Counted from the first letter of the stretch, positions 19,034 to 28,397 are shown. The stretch is 64,000 bases of DNA from Burkholderia cepacia (GCF_029962485.1 NZ_CP073637.1:2976001-3040000); one strand, 5' to 3'. Notes: a model not told the origin generated them from the letters alone. A program made the numbers and translations.

Positions 19034-20506
19034 CTAGCGCATCGCGTCGGCGACGACCGTCGGCGGAGCCCAGCGGCGGCCGGCCGCGACTTCGTACGCA
19101 TGGCCGAACTGCAGCACGCCCCAGTCGTCGCGGTAGCGGCCGACGATCTGCATGCCGATCGGCAAACCGGTCGCGCCGAAGCCGCACGGCACCGACAGGA
19201 TCGGCGCCTCGGTCGACGACAGGTACCAGCACACGCGCATCCAGTCGATGTAAGACGTGCTCGCGGCCCCCTGCACATGCGCAGGCGCGCGCAGGTCGAC
19301 GTCGAACGGCATCACCTGTGTCGTCGGCAGCACGTAGAACGCGTAGCGCTGCATGAACGCGCGCATCCGCTCGAACAGCCGCGTCTTGCGCACGAACATG
19401 CGGCCGAGATCGGCGGCCGTCAGCGACCGGTGCAGCCGGTATTCATCGTGAATCTCGGGCTTCAGCGCCGCGCGCTGCGCATCGTCGAACCCGTCGACCA
19501 GCGTGCCGATCATCCACGCGCGCTCGATGCGGAACACGTCCTCGGCATCCGACAGGTCGGGATCGTCGAATTCAACTTCGCAGCCGAGCGCCGCGAACAC
19601 CCGCGCCTGCGCATCGACGGCCCGCGCGATCTCCGGATCGACCGGCACGCCGGGCAGGCCGCGCGACATCGCGATGCGCGTGCCGCGGAAGTTGCGTTCG
19701 AGCGGCTGCGCGAAGCGCGCGCCCGGTTCCGCGAGTTCGGTCGCGGTCTCGCCGCTCGGCCCGGCGATCGCCGACAGCAGCAACGCGGTATCGGCCACGT
19801 CGCGCGCCATCGGCCCGTCGACGCCGAGCGTCGTCCAGCCGTTCAGGTCGGGCGCGCGCGGCACGCGGCCCGGCGACGGTCGTAATCCGACCACGTTGTT
19901 CCACGCGGCCGGATTGCGCAGCGACCCGCCCATGTCGCTGCCGCACGCGAGCGGATTCATCCCGCACGCGAGCGCGGCCGCCGCGCCGCCGCTGCTGCCG
20001 CCCGCGGAACGCGTCAGGTCCCACGGGTTGCGCGTCGCGCCGAACACGTCGTTGAACGTATGCGACCCGGCGCCAAATTCGGGCGTGTTCGACTTGCCGA
20101 TCATCAGCGCGCCGGCGCTCGCGCAGCGGCGCACGACGAGCGCGTCATGCAGCGGCACGTGATCGGCGAACAACGGCGAACCGTAGGTCGTGCGCACGCC
20201 GCGCGTCGCGGTGAGATCCTTCTGCGACACCGGTAGCCCGTGCAGCGGCCCCTGCCATTCGCCACGCATCCAGCGGGTATCGATGTCGCGCGCACGGGCG
20301 CGCAGCACGTCGGGATCGACGAGGGTCACGAGCGCATTCACGCGCGGGTTGACCGTCGCGATCCGTGCGAGATGCGCATCGAGCAGGTCGCACGCGCTGA
20401 TCTGCCGTGCCTTCAGCAGGTCGAGCATCGTGCGGGCGGGCAAGTCGCACAGGTCGCCGGTCGTGACGTCGGCGGGCGGGGACGAAAGCGAAACGGTGGC
20501 GGTCAT
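19034..20506 (-). CDS. Amidase (amidase signature family)
   Basis: A 490-residue amidase-signature hydrolase that cleaves C-N amide bonds in the cytoplasm. The Ser-cisSer-Lys triad is visible: Lys96 (LPVSQKDLT), the GGSSGG loop at 169-174 and the nucleophile Ser195 in GSDMGGSLRNPA. The substrate is not predictable; relatives include aryl-acylamidases and indole-acetamide or nitrile-pathway amidases. The start MTATVSLSSP at 20506 was preferred over the in-frame extension to 20542, which would run into the MFS gene end. It follows the MFS gene by 39 bases, so MFS-amidase is probably one transcript. Confidence 0.92.
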   Translation of the reverse strand: MTATVSLSSPPADVTTGDLCDLPARTMLDLLKARQISACDLLDAHLARIATVNPRVNALVTLVDPDVLRARARDIDTRWMRGEWQGPLHGLPVSQKDLTATRGVRTTYGSPLFADHVPLHDALVVRRCASAGALMIGKSNTPEFGAGSHTFNDVFGATRNPWDLTRSAGGSSGGAAAALACGMNPLACGSDMGGSLRNPAAWNNVVGLRPSPGRVPRAPDLNGWTTLGVDGPMARDVADTALLLSAIAGPSGETATELAEPGARFAQPLERNFRGTRIAMSRGLPGVPVDPEIARAVDAQARVFAALGCEVEFDDPDLSDAEDVFRIERAWMIGTLVDGFDDAQRAALKPEIHDEYRLHRSLTAADLGRMFVRKTRLFERMRAFMQRYAFYVLPTTQVMPFDVDLRAPAHVQGAASTSYIDWMRVCWYLSSTEAPILSVPCGFGATGLPIGMQIVGRYRDDWGVLQFGHAYEVAAGRRWAPPTVVADAMR

Positions 20507-20545
20507 ACGGTTCGGGGCGAAGTGGAAGAAAGGAGGCGGCAACGC

Positions 20546-21862
20546 TCACGCATCGTGTTCGCTGCGATCCGATGCGAACGCGAGCGCGACGAGCGACAGC
20601 ACGCCGCAGACGATCACGTACCACGCGGGCGCCGCCGGATTGCCGGTCGCGCCGATCATCCACGTGACGATGAACTGCGCGAAGCCGCCGAAGATCGACA
20701 CGCCGCCGGCATACGCGATCGACAGCGCGGTGGCGCGCGTGCTCTTCGGGAACAGCTCGGCGAGGATCACGCCGTTCGCGCCGGCGTTGATCGAGTGCAG
20801 CGCGGCGAGCAGCATCACGACCGCGTACATCGTCGCGATCGACGGCACCGCGCGGATCAGCCAGAAGCCCGGCAGGATCAGCACGGTCAGCGCGATGCGC
20901 GACCACAGCGCGACGCGCTTGCTGCCGGTGCGATCCGACAGCCGCCCGCCGATCGGCGCGGCGACGAACATCACGGCGCCGGACAGGATCCCGCACCACA
21001 GCGCGGCATCCATCGGCAGGTGCAGCACCTTGATCGCGTACGTCGACATGTAATACAGCACGATGAAGTGCGCGGCCGTGCCGCCGACCACCAGGCCGAG
21101 CGCGGTCAGCACGGCGCCGCCGTCGCGCCGCAGCACGGTGCCGAGCACCGCCGACGAACGCCGCGCAGCCGCGGCCGGGGCGTGCTGCTCGATCGCGCTG
21201 AAGCGTGCGCGCAGGTAGAGGCCGATCGGCGCAATCAGCACGCCCAGCAGGAACGGCACGCGCCAGCCCCACGATTCGAGCGAGGCGGTATCGAGAAAAT
21301 GCGACAGCAGGAAGCCGACGAACGAACCGGCCAGCGCCGCGGCGCCCTGGCTCGCGAACTGCCAGCTCGTGTAGTAGCCGCGTTCGCCGGCCGGCGCGCG
21401 CTCGGCGAGCAGCGACGTCGATACGCCGACCTCACCGCCGGCCGAAAAGCCCTGTAGCAGCCGCGCGACGACGACCAGCACGGGCGCCGCGATGCCGATC
21501 TGCGCATAGGTCGGCAGCACGCCGATCATCCCGGTGCCGATCGCCATCGTGACGAGCGTGAGGTTCATCGCGGGCACGCGGCCGAACCGGTCGGCGACGA
21601 GCCCGATCACGACACCGCCGATCGGCCGCGCGATGAAGCCGACGCCGAAGGTCGCGACCGACATCAGCAACTGCTGCTGCGCGGAGACCGCGGGAAAGAA
21701 CAGTTTGCCGAGCAGCACCGCGAAGAAACTGAACACGGTGAGATCGAAGAATTCGAGGCCGTTGCCGATCGTGATCGCGACAATCAGCTGACGATTGGAC
21801 GGGGATGCGGCAACGTCGCCGACATGCCCGCCGAACATGCTGTCCGCTCGGGGCGCCTTCAT
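20546..21862 (-). CDS. MFS transporter, metabolite:H+ symporter-like
   Basis: A 438-residue 12-helix major-facilitator transporter. The MHS-type motifs GNGLEFFDLTVFSFFAVLLG (near residue 34) and RLLQGFSAGGEVGVSTSLLAERAP (near 133) are present. It would import the substrate of the downstream amidase, giving an uptake-plus-hydrolysis unit. The ATG at 21862 (MKAPRADSMFGG) was used; Met9 is also possible. A divergent LysR gene starts 199 bases away and a palindromic LysR box lies between them. Confidence 0.9.
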   Translation of the reverse strand: MKAPRADSMFGGHVGDVAASPSNRQLIVAITIGNGLEFFDLTVFSFFAVLLGKLFFPAVSAQQQLLMSVATFGVGFIARPIGGVVIGLVADRFGRVPAMNLTLVTMAIGTGMIGVLPTYAQIGIAAPVLVVVARLLQGFSAGGEVGVSTSLLAERAPAGERGYYTSWQFASQGAAALAGSFVGFLLSHFLDTASLESWGWRVPFLLGVLIAPIGLYLRARFSAIEQHAPAAAARRSSAVLGTVLRRDGGAVLTALGLVVGGTAAHFIVLYYMSTYAIKVLHLPMDAALWCGILSGAVMFVAAPIGGRLSDRTGSKRVALWSRIALTVLILPGFWLIRAVPSIATMYAVVMLLAALHSINAGANGVILAELFPKSTRATALSIAYAGGVSIFGGFAQFIVTWMIGATGNPAAPAWYVIVCGVLSLVALAFASDRSEHDA

Positions 21863-21972
21863 GAAGGTGTGTCTCCGTACTGGTTATGCGTGTCGTGTGC
21901 GCGGCCCGTTCGACGGCCTGCGCATGCAGTCTAGGCATTCAAAATACGCAGCCCGGAGCGACATTTTTCGAT

Positions 21973-21995
21973 CGTGATAACGCACGGTTATCGCG
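21973..21995. promoter_or_regulatory. Palindromic LysR box between the MFS and LysR genes
   Basis: GATAACGCACGGTTATC (21976-21992) is a perfect 6-5-6 inverted repeat containing the LysR T-N11-A core, with two of three further flanking bases also matching. It is 69 bases from the LysR GTG and 113 bases from the MFS ATG, where an autoregulatory/activator site is expected. Confidence 0.7.
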
Positions 21996-22061
21996 TGCTT
22001 TCCGCGCGGAAACGCGGTGTAGGATACGAACGTCGCCACTGCCGCCACGCCCCGCCTCGCC

Positions 22062-22979
22062 GTGAAACACCACCAGCTCCGGGCGCTTGCCGCCATCGCC
22101 GAACACGGCAGCCTGCGCGCGGCCGCGCGCGCGATCCACCTGTCGCAGCCCGCGCTGACGAAGGCGATCCGCGAACTCGAACTCGATCTCGGCGTGCCGC
22201 TCGTCACGCGCAATGCGCGCGGCGCGCAGCTCACGCGTTTCGGGCAGGCCGTCTATGCACGCGCGCGGCTGATCCTTGCGGAGATGCAGCACGCGCGCGA
22301 CGACGTGATCCAACTGTCGGGCGGCAAGGAAGGCGCGCTCGCGTGCGCGCTGACGCCGCTGATGTCGCTCGGCTTCCTGCCAGCCGCGCTCGACGCGTTC
22401 CGCCAGCGCATGCCGACGATCCGCCTCGACGTGCGCGAAGGATTTCTCGACACGGCGCTGCCGCGGCTGCGCGACGGCTCGCTCGACTTCGTGATCGCGA
22501 TCATCGATGCGACGCGGCTGTCGCCGGAATTCACGTTCCGGCCGCTGCTCGAATCGGAACTGATCCTGATGACGCGCGCGAGCAATCCGCTGCGTCACTG
22601 CACGTCGCTCGCGCAACTGCAGGACGCGCAGTGGATCCTCAACACGTCGCCGGAAAGCATCGGCCGGCTGCTGCAGGACGTGTTCGTCGCGCACGGCTAT
22701 CCGGCGCCGCGGCCGATCGTCGAATGCACGTCGTTCAGCGCGGCGTTTTCGCTGTCGGTGCACACCGACACCGTGTCGTGCGTGCCAAAGAGCTTCATGG
22801 AAGTCGACTGGATTCGCGAGCGGATGGTCGCGATCGACGTGGAGGAAACGATTCCGGCCGTGTCGGTCGGCGTGCTCACGCGCCGCGATGCGCTGAACAC
22901 GATTGCCTGCGACTACCTGATCCACTGCTTCGTCGAAGCCGTGCGCCGGCACGATCGCGCGGCGCTGCTGTGGCGGTAG
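22062..22979 (+). CDS. LysR-family transcriptional regulator
   Basis: A 305-residue LysR regulator with the N-terminal winged helix (LRALAAIAEHGSLRAAARAI, QPALTKAIRELELDLGVPL) and a ligand-binding domain (GALACALTPLMSLGFLPAAL and on). It resembles the TrpI/TsaR-type group. The start is GTG at 22062; no ATG fits the beginning of the HTH. It is divergent from the MFS-amidase-porin unit and probably controls it through the palindrome at 21973-21995. Its 3' end is 9 bases from the convergent MAPEG gene. Confidence 0.92.
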   Translation: MKHHQLRALAAIAEHGSLRAAARAIHLSQPALTKAIRELELDLGVPLVTRNARGAQLTRFGQAVYARARLILAEMQHARDDVIQLSGGKEGALACALTPLMSLGFLPAALDAFRQRMPTIRLDVREGFLDTALPRLRDGSLDFVIAIIDATRLSPEFTFRPLLESELILMTRASNPLRHCTSLAQLQDAQWILNTSPESIGRLLQDVFVAHGYPAPRPIVECTSFSAAFSLSVHTDTVSCVPKSFMEVDWIRERMVAIDVEETIPAVSVGVLTRRDALNTIACDYLIHCFVEAVRRHDRAALLWR

Positions 22980-22988
22980 CGGCGCCGT

Positions 22989-23381
22989 TCAGACGAACAG
23001 CGCGATGCACAGCGCGGCGCCGCACAGATAGGTGCCGAGCGCGCCGATGAAACGCACGGGATTCGGGTTGGCCATCGTCGGCCAGGCGAGCAATCCGATG
23101 ACCAGCAGGCAGCGGCACACGGTTGCCGCGACGATCAGCGCGAGGATCGCGCGAGACGGATCGTGTGCGCCGAAATAGAGAAACAGCACCGCGAGAAACG
23201 GCGCGTATTCGGCCGTGTTGCCGTGCGCGCGCACGACCTTGTGCAGCCCGTTCGTCGGGTCGGGCGCACACCCGGATCCGGTGGTGCACCGAAAGCGCGT
23301 GACGGACACGACGAGCCCGAGCCCGAACAGCAGCAGCCCGAGGATGGCCGTGCACACGAGTGCGACGGGATGGATCGTCAT
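22989..23381 (-). CDS. MAPEG-family membrane protein
   Basis: A 130-residue protein with four hydrophobic helices (about 7-28, 62-80, 83-103 and 110-130) and the family region VVRAHGNTAEYAPFLAVLFLYF, where Arg, Asn and Glu residues bind glutathione in eukaryotic relatives. Bacterial MAPEG proteins are mostly uncharacterised; glutathione-linked detoxification is a family-based guess. The ATG at 23381 starts MTIHPVALVC. It converges on the LysR gene. Confidence 0.82.
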   Translation of the reverse strand: MTIHPVALVCTAILGLLLFGLGLVVSVTRFRCTTGSGCAPDPTNGLHKVVRAHGNTAEYAPFLAVLFLYFGAHDPSRAILALIVAATVCRCLLVIGLLAWPTMANPNPVRFIGALGTYLCGAALCIALFV

Positions 23382-23723
23382 GGGACTCCGGGCGGAAACG
23401 GAAATGCGCCGCACCTCCGGCGATCGTACCCGTCGCCGGCACGCACGGCTATCGCGGAAACCCGTAGCGCCGCCGTTCGACGACGCCCTTTCATGTACGG
23501 GTTCCGGCCCGAATTGCAACGATGCCGCAGCGCACGAAATCGGTGCGTCGTCCGTCGGCCCGGCCACGCGGGCCTGCCCGCCGCCTCCGCCTGCCACGCG
23601 GACTTCGCCGCGCAAAACGCGCAAACGTTACGCCGCAGCGGCGCGCACCATCGCAGCGCAGCGCCCATTGCCGCGCATCACAGGCACGCGCGTTGCGTCG
23701 GCGCATCTCGGTAGTCGACGCCC
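23382..23723. other. Non-coding gap upstream of the PBP-like gene
   Basis: About 340 bases without a supportable gene. The open frames are low-complexity Arg/Ala/Pro chance frames. The left end must hold the MAPEG promoter on the minus strand and the right end leads into the promoter at 23724. No known RNA family was recognised. Confidence 0.55.
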
Positions 23724-23785
23724 TTGGCAGCCCGCTGCGGAGGACTACACTAATCCTTAATGGGGTGCGGCCGGAGCCCGCACTT
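23724..23785 (+). promoter_or_regulatory. Putative promoter and leader hairpin of the PBP-like gene
   Basis: TTGGCA (23724-23729), a 16-base spacer and TACACT (23746-23751) make a plausible sigma70 promoter. The short leader contains a stem GTGCGG / CCGCAC near 23765-23783 just before the Shine-Dalgarno sequence AGGGAGA, so the stem could affect ribosome access. Confidence 0.5.
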
Positions 23786-23801
23786 TCAGGGAGACGCCGC
23801 C

Positions 23802-26800
23802 ATGAATCGGCCGCTAAATCGTATCCTGCCGCGCGTGACCGGACTCGCATCGGTCTGGACGTGGATCAAGTGGTCCTTGCTCGCCGCGCTGCTGATCGCG
23901 GTGGCGATCGTTGCGCGGCTCGTGCAGACCGAGATCGAGACGTCCCGGCTGCAGGCGCACTATCTGTCCGAGCTCACCCGCGACGTTGGCTACACGATCG
24001 AAACGGGTCCGAGCGATCACATCCGCTTCCCCGCGAACGGCCCGTACGACCAGCGCCTCGGCTACGCGATGCTGCCGGCATTCCAGGAGCGGCTGCTCGC
24101 GCGCGGCTTCGTCATCGGCAACCAGGCGCGTGATTCGCAGCGGATGCTGTCGCTCGGCGATCGCGGGTTGTTCCTCCCTTACGAAGAGAAGGACCAGGCC
24201 GGCCTGATGCTGTTCGATTCGACCGGCGCGCCGCTGTTCGCGACCGTGTTCCCGCAGCGCGTGTACGCCGACTTCGACACGGTGCCGCGCGTGGTCGCCG
24301 ATTCGCTGCTGTTCATCGAGGATCGCTACCTGCTCGACGCGAACGAGCCGAACCGCAACCCGGCGATCGACTGGGGGCGTTTCAGCCGCGCACTCGCCGA
24401 CCAGGCGCTGCACGTCGTCAACCGTCACCAGGCGCGCCCGGGCGGCAGCACGCTCGCGACGCAGATCGAGAAGTTCCGCCATTCGCCCGAAGGCCGCACC
24501 GCGACGCCGCCCGAGAAGCTGCGGCAGATCGCATCCGCGTCGGTGCGCGCGTACCTGAACGGCCCGCAGACGATGCTCGCGCGCCGCACGATCGTCGTGC
24601 GCTACCTGAATTCGGTGCCGCTCGCCGCGCGGCCGCATGTCGGTGAAATCACCGGCATCGGCGACGGTCTCGCCGCGTGGTACGGCCGCGACTTCAACGA
24701 CGTGAACCGGATCCTGTCCGCGCCGACGACGGGCGACAATGTCGACGAACAGGGCAAGACGTTCCGCGAGGTGCTGTCGCTGATCATCGCGCAGCGCGCA
24801 CCGTCGTACTTCCTCAACCGCGGTTATCCGGCGCTGGAGAAGCTGACCGACAGCTACCTGCGGCTGCTGTCGACCGGCGGCGTGATCTCGCCCGCGCTGC
24901 GCGATGCCGCGCTCGCCGCGCAGATCGAACGCAGCGCGCCGCCGGCCGCCGCACACGTGCAGTCGTTCGTGTCGCGCAAGGCCGTGACGTCCGCGCGCGC
25001 GTCGCTGCTGTCGGCGCTCGGCATCGGCGACCTGTACCAGCTCGACCAGCTCGACCTGCAGGCAACCAGTACGCTCGACAACGGCGTGCAGCAGGCCGTT
25101 GCCGAACGGCTCGCACGGGCGTCGACACGCGACGGCGCGCAGGCCGCCGGCCTGTACGGTTTCGAGATGCTTGCGCCGAAGGACGACCCGTCGCACCTCA
25201 CGTACAGCTTCACGCTGTACGAACACCGCAACGGCGCGAACATGCTGCGCGTGCAGACCGACAGCGTGAACGAGCCGTTCGACGTGAACCGCGGCGGCCG
25301 CATCAACCTCGGGTCGACCGCGAAACTGCGTACGCTGATCACGTACCTGCAGATCGTGTCCGACCTGCACGCGCGTTACGCGAACCTGTCGAACGCGGAG
25401 CTTGCGCGCGTGAAGCCCGACCCGATGGACGGACTGTCGCACTGGGCGCTCGACTACCTGTCGCATACGCGCGACCGCTCGCTGCAGGCGATGCTCGACG
25501 CGGCCGTCGAACGCAAGTACTCGGCGAGCCCCGACGTGTTCTACACGGGCGGCGGCGCGCAGGTGTTCTCGAACTTCGAGAAGTCGGACAACGGCCGCAT
25601 CCTGACGCTGCACGCGGCGTTCGAGCACTCGGTCAACCTCGTGTTCGTGCGGCTGATGCGCGACATCGTCCACTACGAGACGCTGCAGGCGGCCGGCCCG
25701 TCGTCGTCGTGGCTTGGAGACCCCGAGCAGCGCCAGCGTTACCTGCAGCAGTTCGTCGACGGCGAAAGCCAGGTCTACGTGAAGCGCTACTACACGCGCT
25801 ATGCGGGTAAGGCGCCCGACGATGCACTCGCGTTGATGCTGCGCGACGTGCGCAAGTCGCCGCCGAAGATCGCGACGGTGCTGCGCAGCGTCGCGCCGAA
25901 CGAATCGCTTGCATGGTTCGATGCGCAGATGCGCGCGCAACTGAAGGGGACGCCTGCCGCGACGCTGTCCGACGACGATCTCGCCGCGCTCTACGCGAAA
26001 TATGCAATCGACCGCTTCAACCTCAATGACCGCGGCTATATCGCGAGCGTGCATCCGCTCGCGCTGTGGACGCTCAACTACCTGCGCGCGCACCCGGCCG
26101 CATCGCTCGCCGAGGTCCAGCGCGACAGCCACGATGCGCGCTTCTACACGTACTCGTGGCTGTACAAGACGCGCTACCACGCAACGCAGGACCGGCGCAT
26201 CCGTCGCATGGTCGAGCTGCGCGCGTACGCGGAGATCACGAAGTCGTGGCGCGCGCTCGGCTACCCGTTCGCGGAAGTCACGCCGTCCTACGCGGCCGCG
26301 ATCGGCGCATCGGGCGACCAGCCCGACGCGCTCGCGAAACTGATCGGCCTGATCGCGAACGGCGGCCAGAAGGCGCCGACCGAGACGATCACGCGGCTCG
26401 ACTTCGCGAAGGGCACGCCATACGAAACGCGCTTCGTGCGCGCGGCCGCGCAGCCGCAGCCGATGCTGTCGCCGGAGATCGTCAACGTGGCGCACACGCT
26501 GCTGCGCGACGTCGTGCTCAACGGCACCGCGCGCCGCCTCGCGGGCGGCCTCACGCTGCCCGACGGCAAGACGCTCGACGTGTACGGCAAGACGGGGACG
26601 GGCGACCAGCGCTTCAACGTCTATGCGCGCGGCGCGCGGCTGATCGAGTCGCGTAAGGTCAACCGCAGCGGCACGTTCGTGTTCGTGATCGGCAACCGGT
26701 TCTTCGGGGTCCTGACGGCAACCGCGCACGAACCGTACGCGGCCCGCTACGACTTCACGAGCGCGATGGCCGTACAGCTGCTGAAGTCGATGGCGCCGGC

Positions 26801-26909
26801 GCTCGCGCCACTGATCGAACGCCCGGCCGACGCCGGCACGCGCACGGCGGGCCCGGCGCCGCAAGCGGAAACGCCTGCGCCGGACACGGCGTCGGCACAA
26901 CCCTCCTGA
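23802..26909 (+). CDS. Large class A penicillin-binding-protein-like transglycosylase/transpeptidase
   Basis: A 1035-residue protein with one N-terminal membrane helix (about residues 20-40), a GT51-like transglycosylase domain and a transpeptidase-like domain. The GT51 Glu is likely Glu173 (LLFIEDRYLLD) with the second motif GGSTLATQIEKF near 215. Transpeptidase motifs are all present: Ser505-Thr-Ala-Lys508, Ser610-Val-Asn612 and Lys930-Thr-Gly-Thr. Typical PBP1A is about 800 residues; here some 300 residues separate SxN and KTG. A Pro/Ala-rich tail ends the protein. It should act in the periplasm on peptidoglycan, though the divergence leaves room for a specialised role. The ATG at 23802 has a good Shine-Dalgarno. 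Confidence 0.85.
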   Translation: MNRPLNRILPRVTGLASVWTWIKWSLLAALLIAVAIVARLVQTEIETSRLQAHYLSELTRDVGYTIETGPSDHIRFPANGPYDQRLGYAMLPAFQERLLARGFVIGNQARDSQRMLSLGDRGLFLPYEEKDQAGLMLFDSTGAPLFATVFPQRVYADFDTVPRVVADSLLFIEDRYLLDANEPNRNPAIDWGRFSRALADQALHVVNRHQARPGGSTLATQIEKFRHSPEGRTATPPEKLRQIASASVRAYLNGPQTMLARRTIVVRYLNSVPLAARPHVGEITGIGDGLAAWYGRDFNDVNRILSAPTTGDNVDEQGKTFREVLSLIIAQRAPSYFLNRGYPALEKLTDSYLRLLSTGGVISPALRDAALAAQIERSAPPAAAHVQSFVSRKAVTSARASLLSALGIGDLYQLDQLDLQATSTLDNGVQQAVAERLARASTRDGAQAAGLYGFEMLAPKDDPSHLTYSFTLYEHRNGANMLRVQTDSVNEPFDVNRGGRINLGSTAKLRTLITYLQIVSDLHARYANLSNAELARVKPDPMDGLSHWALDYLSHTRDRSLQAMLDAAVERKYSASPDVFYTGGGAQVFSNFEKSDNGRILTLHAAFEHSVNLVFVRLMRDIVHYETLQAAGPSSSWLGDPEQRQRYLQQFVDGESQVYVKRYYTRYAGKAPDDALALMLRDVRKSPPKIATVLRSVAPNESLAWFDAQMRAQLKGTPAATLSDDDLAALYAKYAIDRFNLNDRGYIASVHPLALWTLNYLRAHPAASLAEVQRDSHDARFYTYSWLYKTRYHATQDRRIRRMVELRAYAEITKSWRALGYPFAEVTPSYAAAIGASGDQPDALAKLIGLIANGGQKAPTETITRLDFAKGTPYETRFVRAAAQPQPMLSPEIVNVAHTLLRDVVLNGTARRLAGGLTLPDGKTLDVYGKTGTGDQRFNVYARGARLIESRKVNRSGTFVFVIGNRFFGVLTATAHEPYAARYDFTSAMAVQLLKSMAPALAPLIERPADAGTRTAGPAPQAETPAPDTASAQPS

Positions 26910-26943
26910 GCGCGGCGCGACCGTTCGCGCCGCCGTGCGCCGC

Positions 26944-27291
26944 TCAGTGCGAGCGGCCGTCGTAATGCGTGACGGGCAGCGCGTCGAGGTCGACATCCTC
27001 GAGACAGCGAACGTTGATCGCCGCCATCGCGGTGCCGTCCGGATGCATGCCCTCGCCGAACGCGTGAATCCCGCAGCGCTTGCAGAAGCGATGCTTGATC
27101 ACGTGCTTGTTGAACAGGTAGGTCGCGAGATGTTCTTCGGGCGTCAGCAGCTTCATGTGGTCGCGCGGCACGAACCACATCAGTGCGCCCTTGCGCTGGC
27201 AGATCGAGCAGTTGCAGGCCATCACGCCCTGCAGGTCGCCTTCCGCCTCGAACTTCACGTCTCCGCAGTGACAGCTTCCGCGATAAAGCAT
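26944..27291 (-). CDS. GFA/CENP-V-type zinc protein
   Basis: A 115-residue protein of the glutathione-dependent formaldehyde-activating (GFA) fold. Zinc-binding cysteines are clear: CHCG (residues 8-11), CNCSIC and CKRCG, with RGSCHCGDVKFEAEGD as the family N-terminus. GFA itself condenses formaldehyde with glutathione, but most small homologues have unknown substrates. The ATG at 27291 begins MLYRGSCHCG. It diverges from the small DUF1272 gene across 152 bases. Confidence 0.88.
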   Translation of the reverse strand: MLYRGSCHCGDVKFEAEGDLQGVMACNCSICQRKGALMWFVPRDHMKLLTPEEHLATYLFNKHVIKHRFCKRCGIHAFGEGMHPDGTAMAAINVRCLEDVDLDALPVTHYDGRSH

Positions 27292-27443
27292 GGTCGTCTC
27301 CCGGTGCGGCCCGTGCGCGTCGACGGTATCCGGGCAGACACCGTTGGCCGGGCCGATCCAAACGCGTACAGTAGCGCTCGCATGCGCCGCACGCAACGTC
27401 CGGCGGCGCCCACCCCGACCCTGCCCAACCAAGGAAAACCGTC

Positions 27444-27689
27444 ATGCTCGAACTGCGCCCCGGCTGCGAATGCTGCGACAAGGACCTGCCGCCCGATTCG
27501 GCGGAGGCGCGCATCTGTACGTTCGAATGCACGTTCTGCGCGACCTGCGCCGACGACGTGCTGAAGGGCCGCTGCCCGAACTGCGGCGGCGACCTGGTCG
27601 CGCGCCCGCGGCGACCGGCGAGCCTGCTCGCAAAGTACCCGCCATCGACCCAACGCATCGTCAAGCCGGGCGGCTGCGCGAACGCCTGA
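27444..27689 (+). CDS. DUF1272 zinc-ribbon-like protein
   Basis: An 81-residue DUF1272 protein. Cysteines are arranged as C-x-CC (residues 8-11), CTFECTFCATC and CPNC, consistent with a small zinc-binding module; the N-terminus MLELRPGCECCDKDLPP is characteristic. Function is unknown. The C-terminal part is basic and Pro-rich. Confidence 0.85.
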   Translation: MLELRPGCECCDKDLPPDSAEARICTFECTFCATCADDVLKGRCPNCGGDLVARPRRPASLLAKYPPSTQRIVKPGGCANA

Positions 27690-27716
27690 CGGCGCCTCGC
27701 CGCCCGCGCCTTTCCG

Positions 27717-28397
27717 TCACGACATCTCGATCCGCGCACGCGTCACCGCGAGCAGCGTCGCCATCGCGCGGCGCGCGCCATCCTCGTCGCGCACGCGGAT
27801 CGCATCGCTGACGGCCACGTGCTCGGCGAGCGATGCATTGTAGACGTCGGCCCGGCGCGCGTTCAGATGCAGCTGCGCCTCGAGCGTGCGGTCGATCAGC
27901 GCGCCGAGCGGCACCAGCAGCTCGTTGCCGCCGGCCTCGAGCACGCTCAGGTGAAAGCGCAGGTCGGCGCGCACCCATTCGTCGACGTTGCGCGCGGCGG
28001 CCATCGCACGCGCCGCGCCGTCGATCGCGGCGAACGCTTCCGGCGTATGCGCGCGCGCGGCCAGCGCGGCCGCGTACGGCTCGATCATCTCGCGCATCTC
28101 CTGCAGCTTCAGCGCAAACGCGAGCGGCGGCGCGACGCGCGCATACCAGTCGAGCAGGTCGGCGTCGAGCAGGTTCCACGCGCGGCGCGGCCGCACGCGC
28201 GTGCCGACCTTCGGCCGCGATTCGACGAGCCCCTTCGACGTCAGCGTACGCAGCGCCTCGCGCATCACCGTGCGGCTGACGCCGTACATCTCCATCAGGT
28301 CAGGCTCCCGCGGCAGCAGCGATTCGGGCGGATAGTCGCCGCGCAGGATCGCCGTCGCCAGCCGGAAGGCCGTCTGTCCATGCAGGTCGCGTTGAAT
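27717..28397 (-). CDS. FadR/GntR-family regulator, DgoR-like, with non-canonical start
   Basis: A GntR regulator of the FadR subfamily: winged HTH followed by the all-helical FCD ligand domain (LLDWYARVAPPLAF to the C-terminus, with D/H metal positions in WVRADLRFHLSVLEAGG). The first ATG (28295, MEMYGVSRTV) falls inside the HTH. The frame is open and conserved in character for 34 more codons (QRDLHGQTAFRLATAILRGD, YPPESLLPREPDL), with no ATG, GTG or TTG. A GGAG lies 7 bases before an ATT codon at 28397, which I take as the probable start; ATC at 28400 is next. Divergent from dgoD, so it is likely the galactonate-responsive repressor. Confidence 0.8.
   Translation of the reverse strand: MQRDLHGQTAFRLATAILRGDYPPESLLPREPDLMEMYGVSRTVMREALRTLTSKGLVESRPKVGTRVRPRRAWNLLDADLLDWYARVAPPLAFALKLQEMREMIEPYAAALAARAHTPEAFAAIDGAARAMAAARNVDEWVRADLRFHLSVLEAGGNELLVPLGALIDRTLEAQLHLNARRADVYNASLAEHVAVSDAIRVRDEDGARRAMATLLAVTRARIEMS

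Noticed and set aside
23814..26996. A 1060-codon open frame on the minus strand, antisense to the PBP-like gene
   Set aside because: Low-complexity Arg/Ala/Val/Glu composition and no domains; it mirrors the codon bias of the plus-strand gene. The same applies to long antisense frames over pilA/terC (1626-4306, plus) and over the MFS genes.
28295..28297. ATG at 28295 as the true start of the FadR-type regulator
   Set aside because: It would remove about half of the DNA-binding domain, while the upstream frame encodes the missing part; kept only as a fallback.
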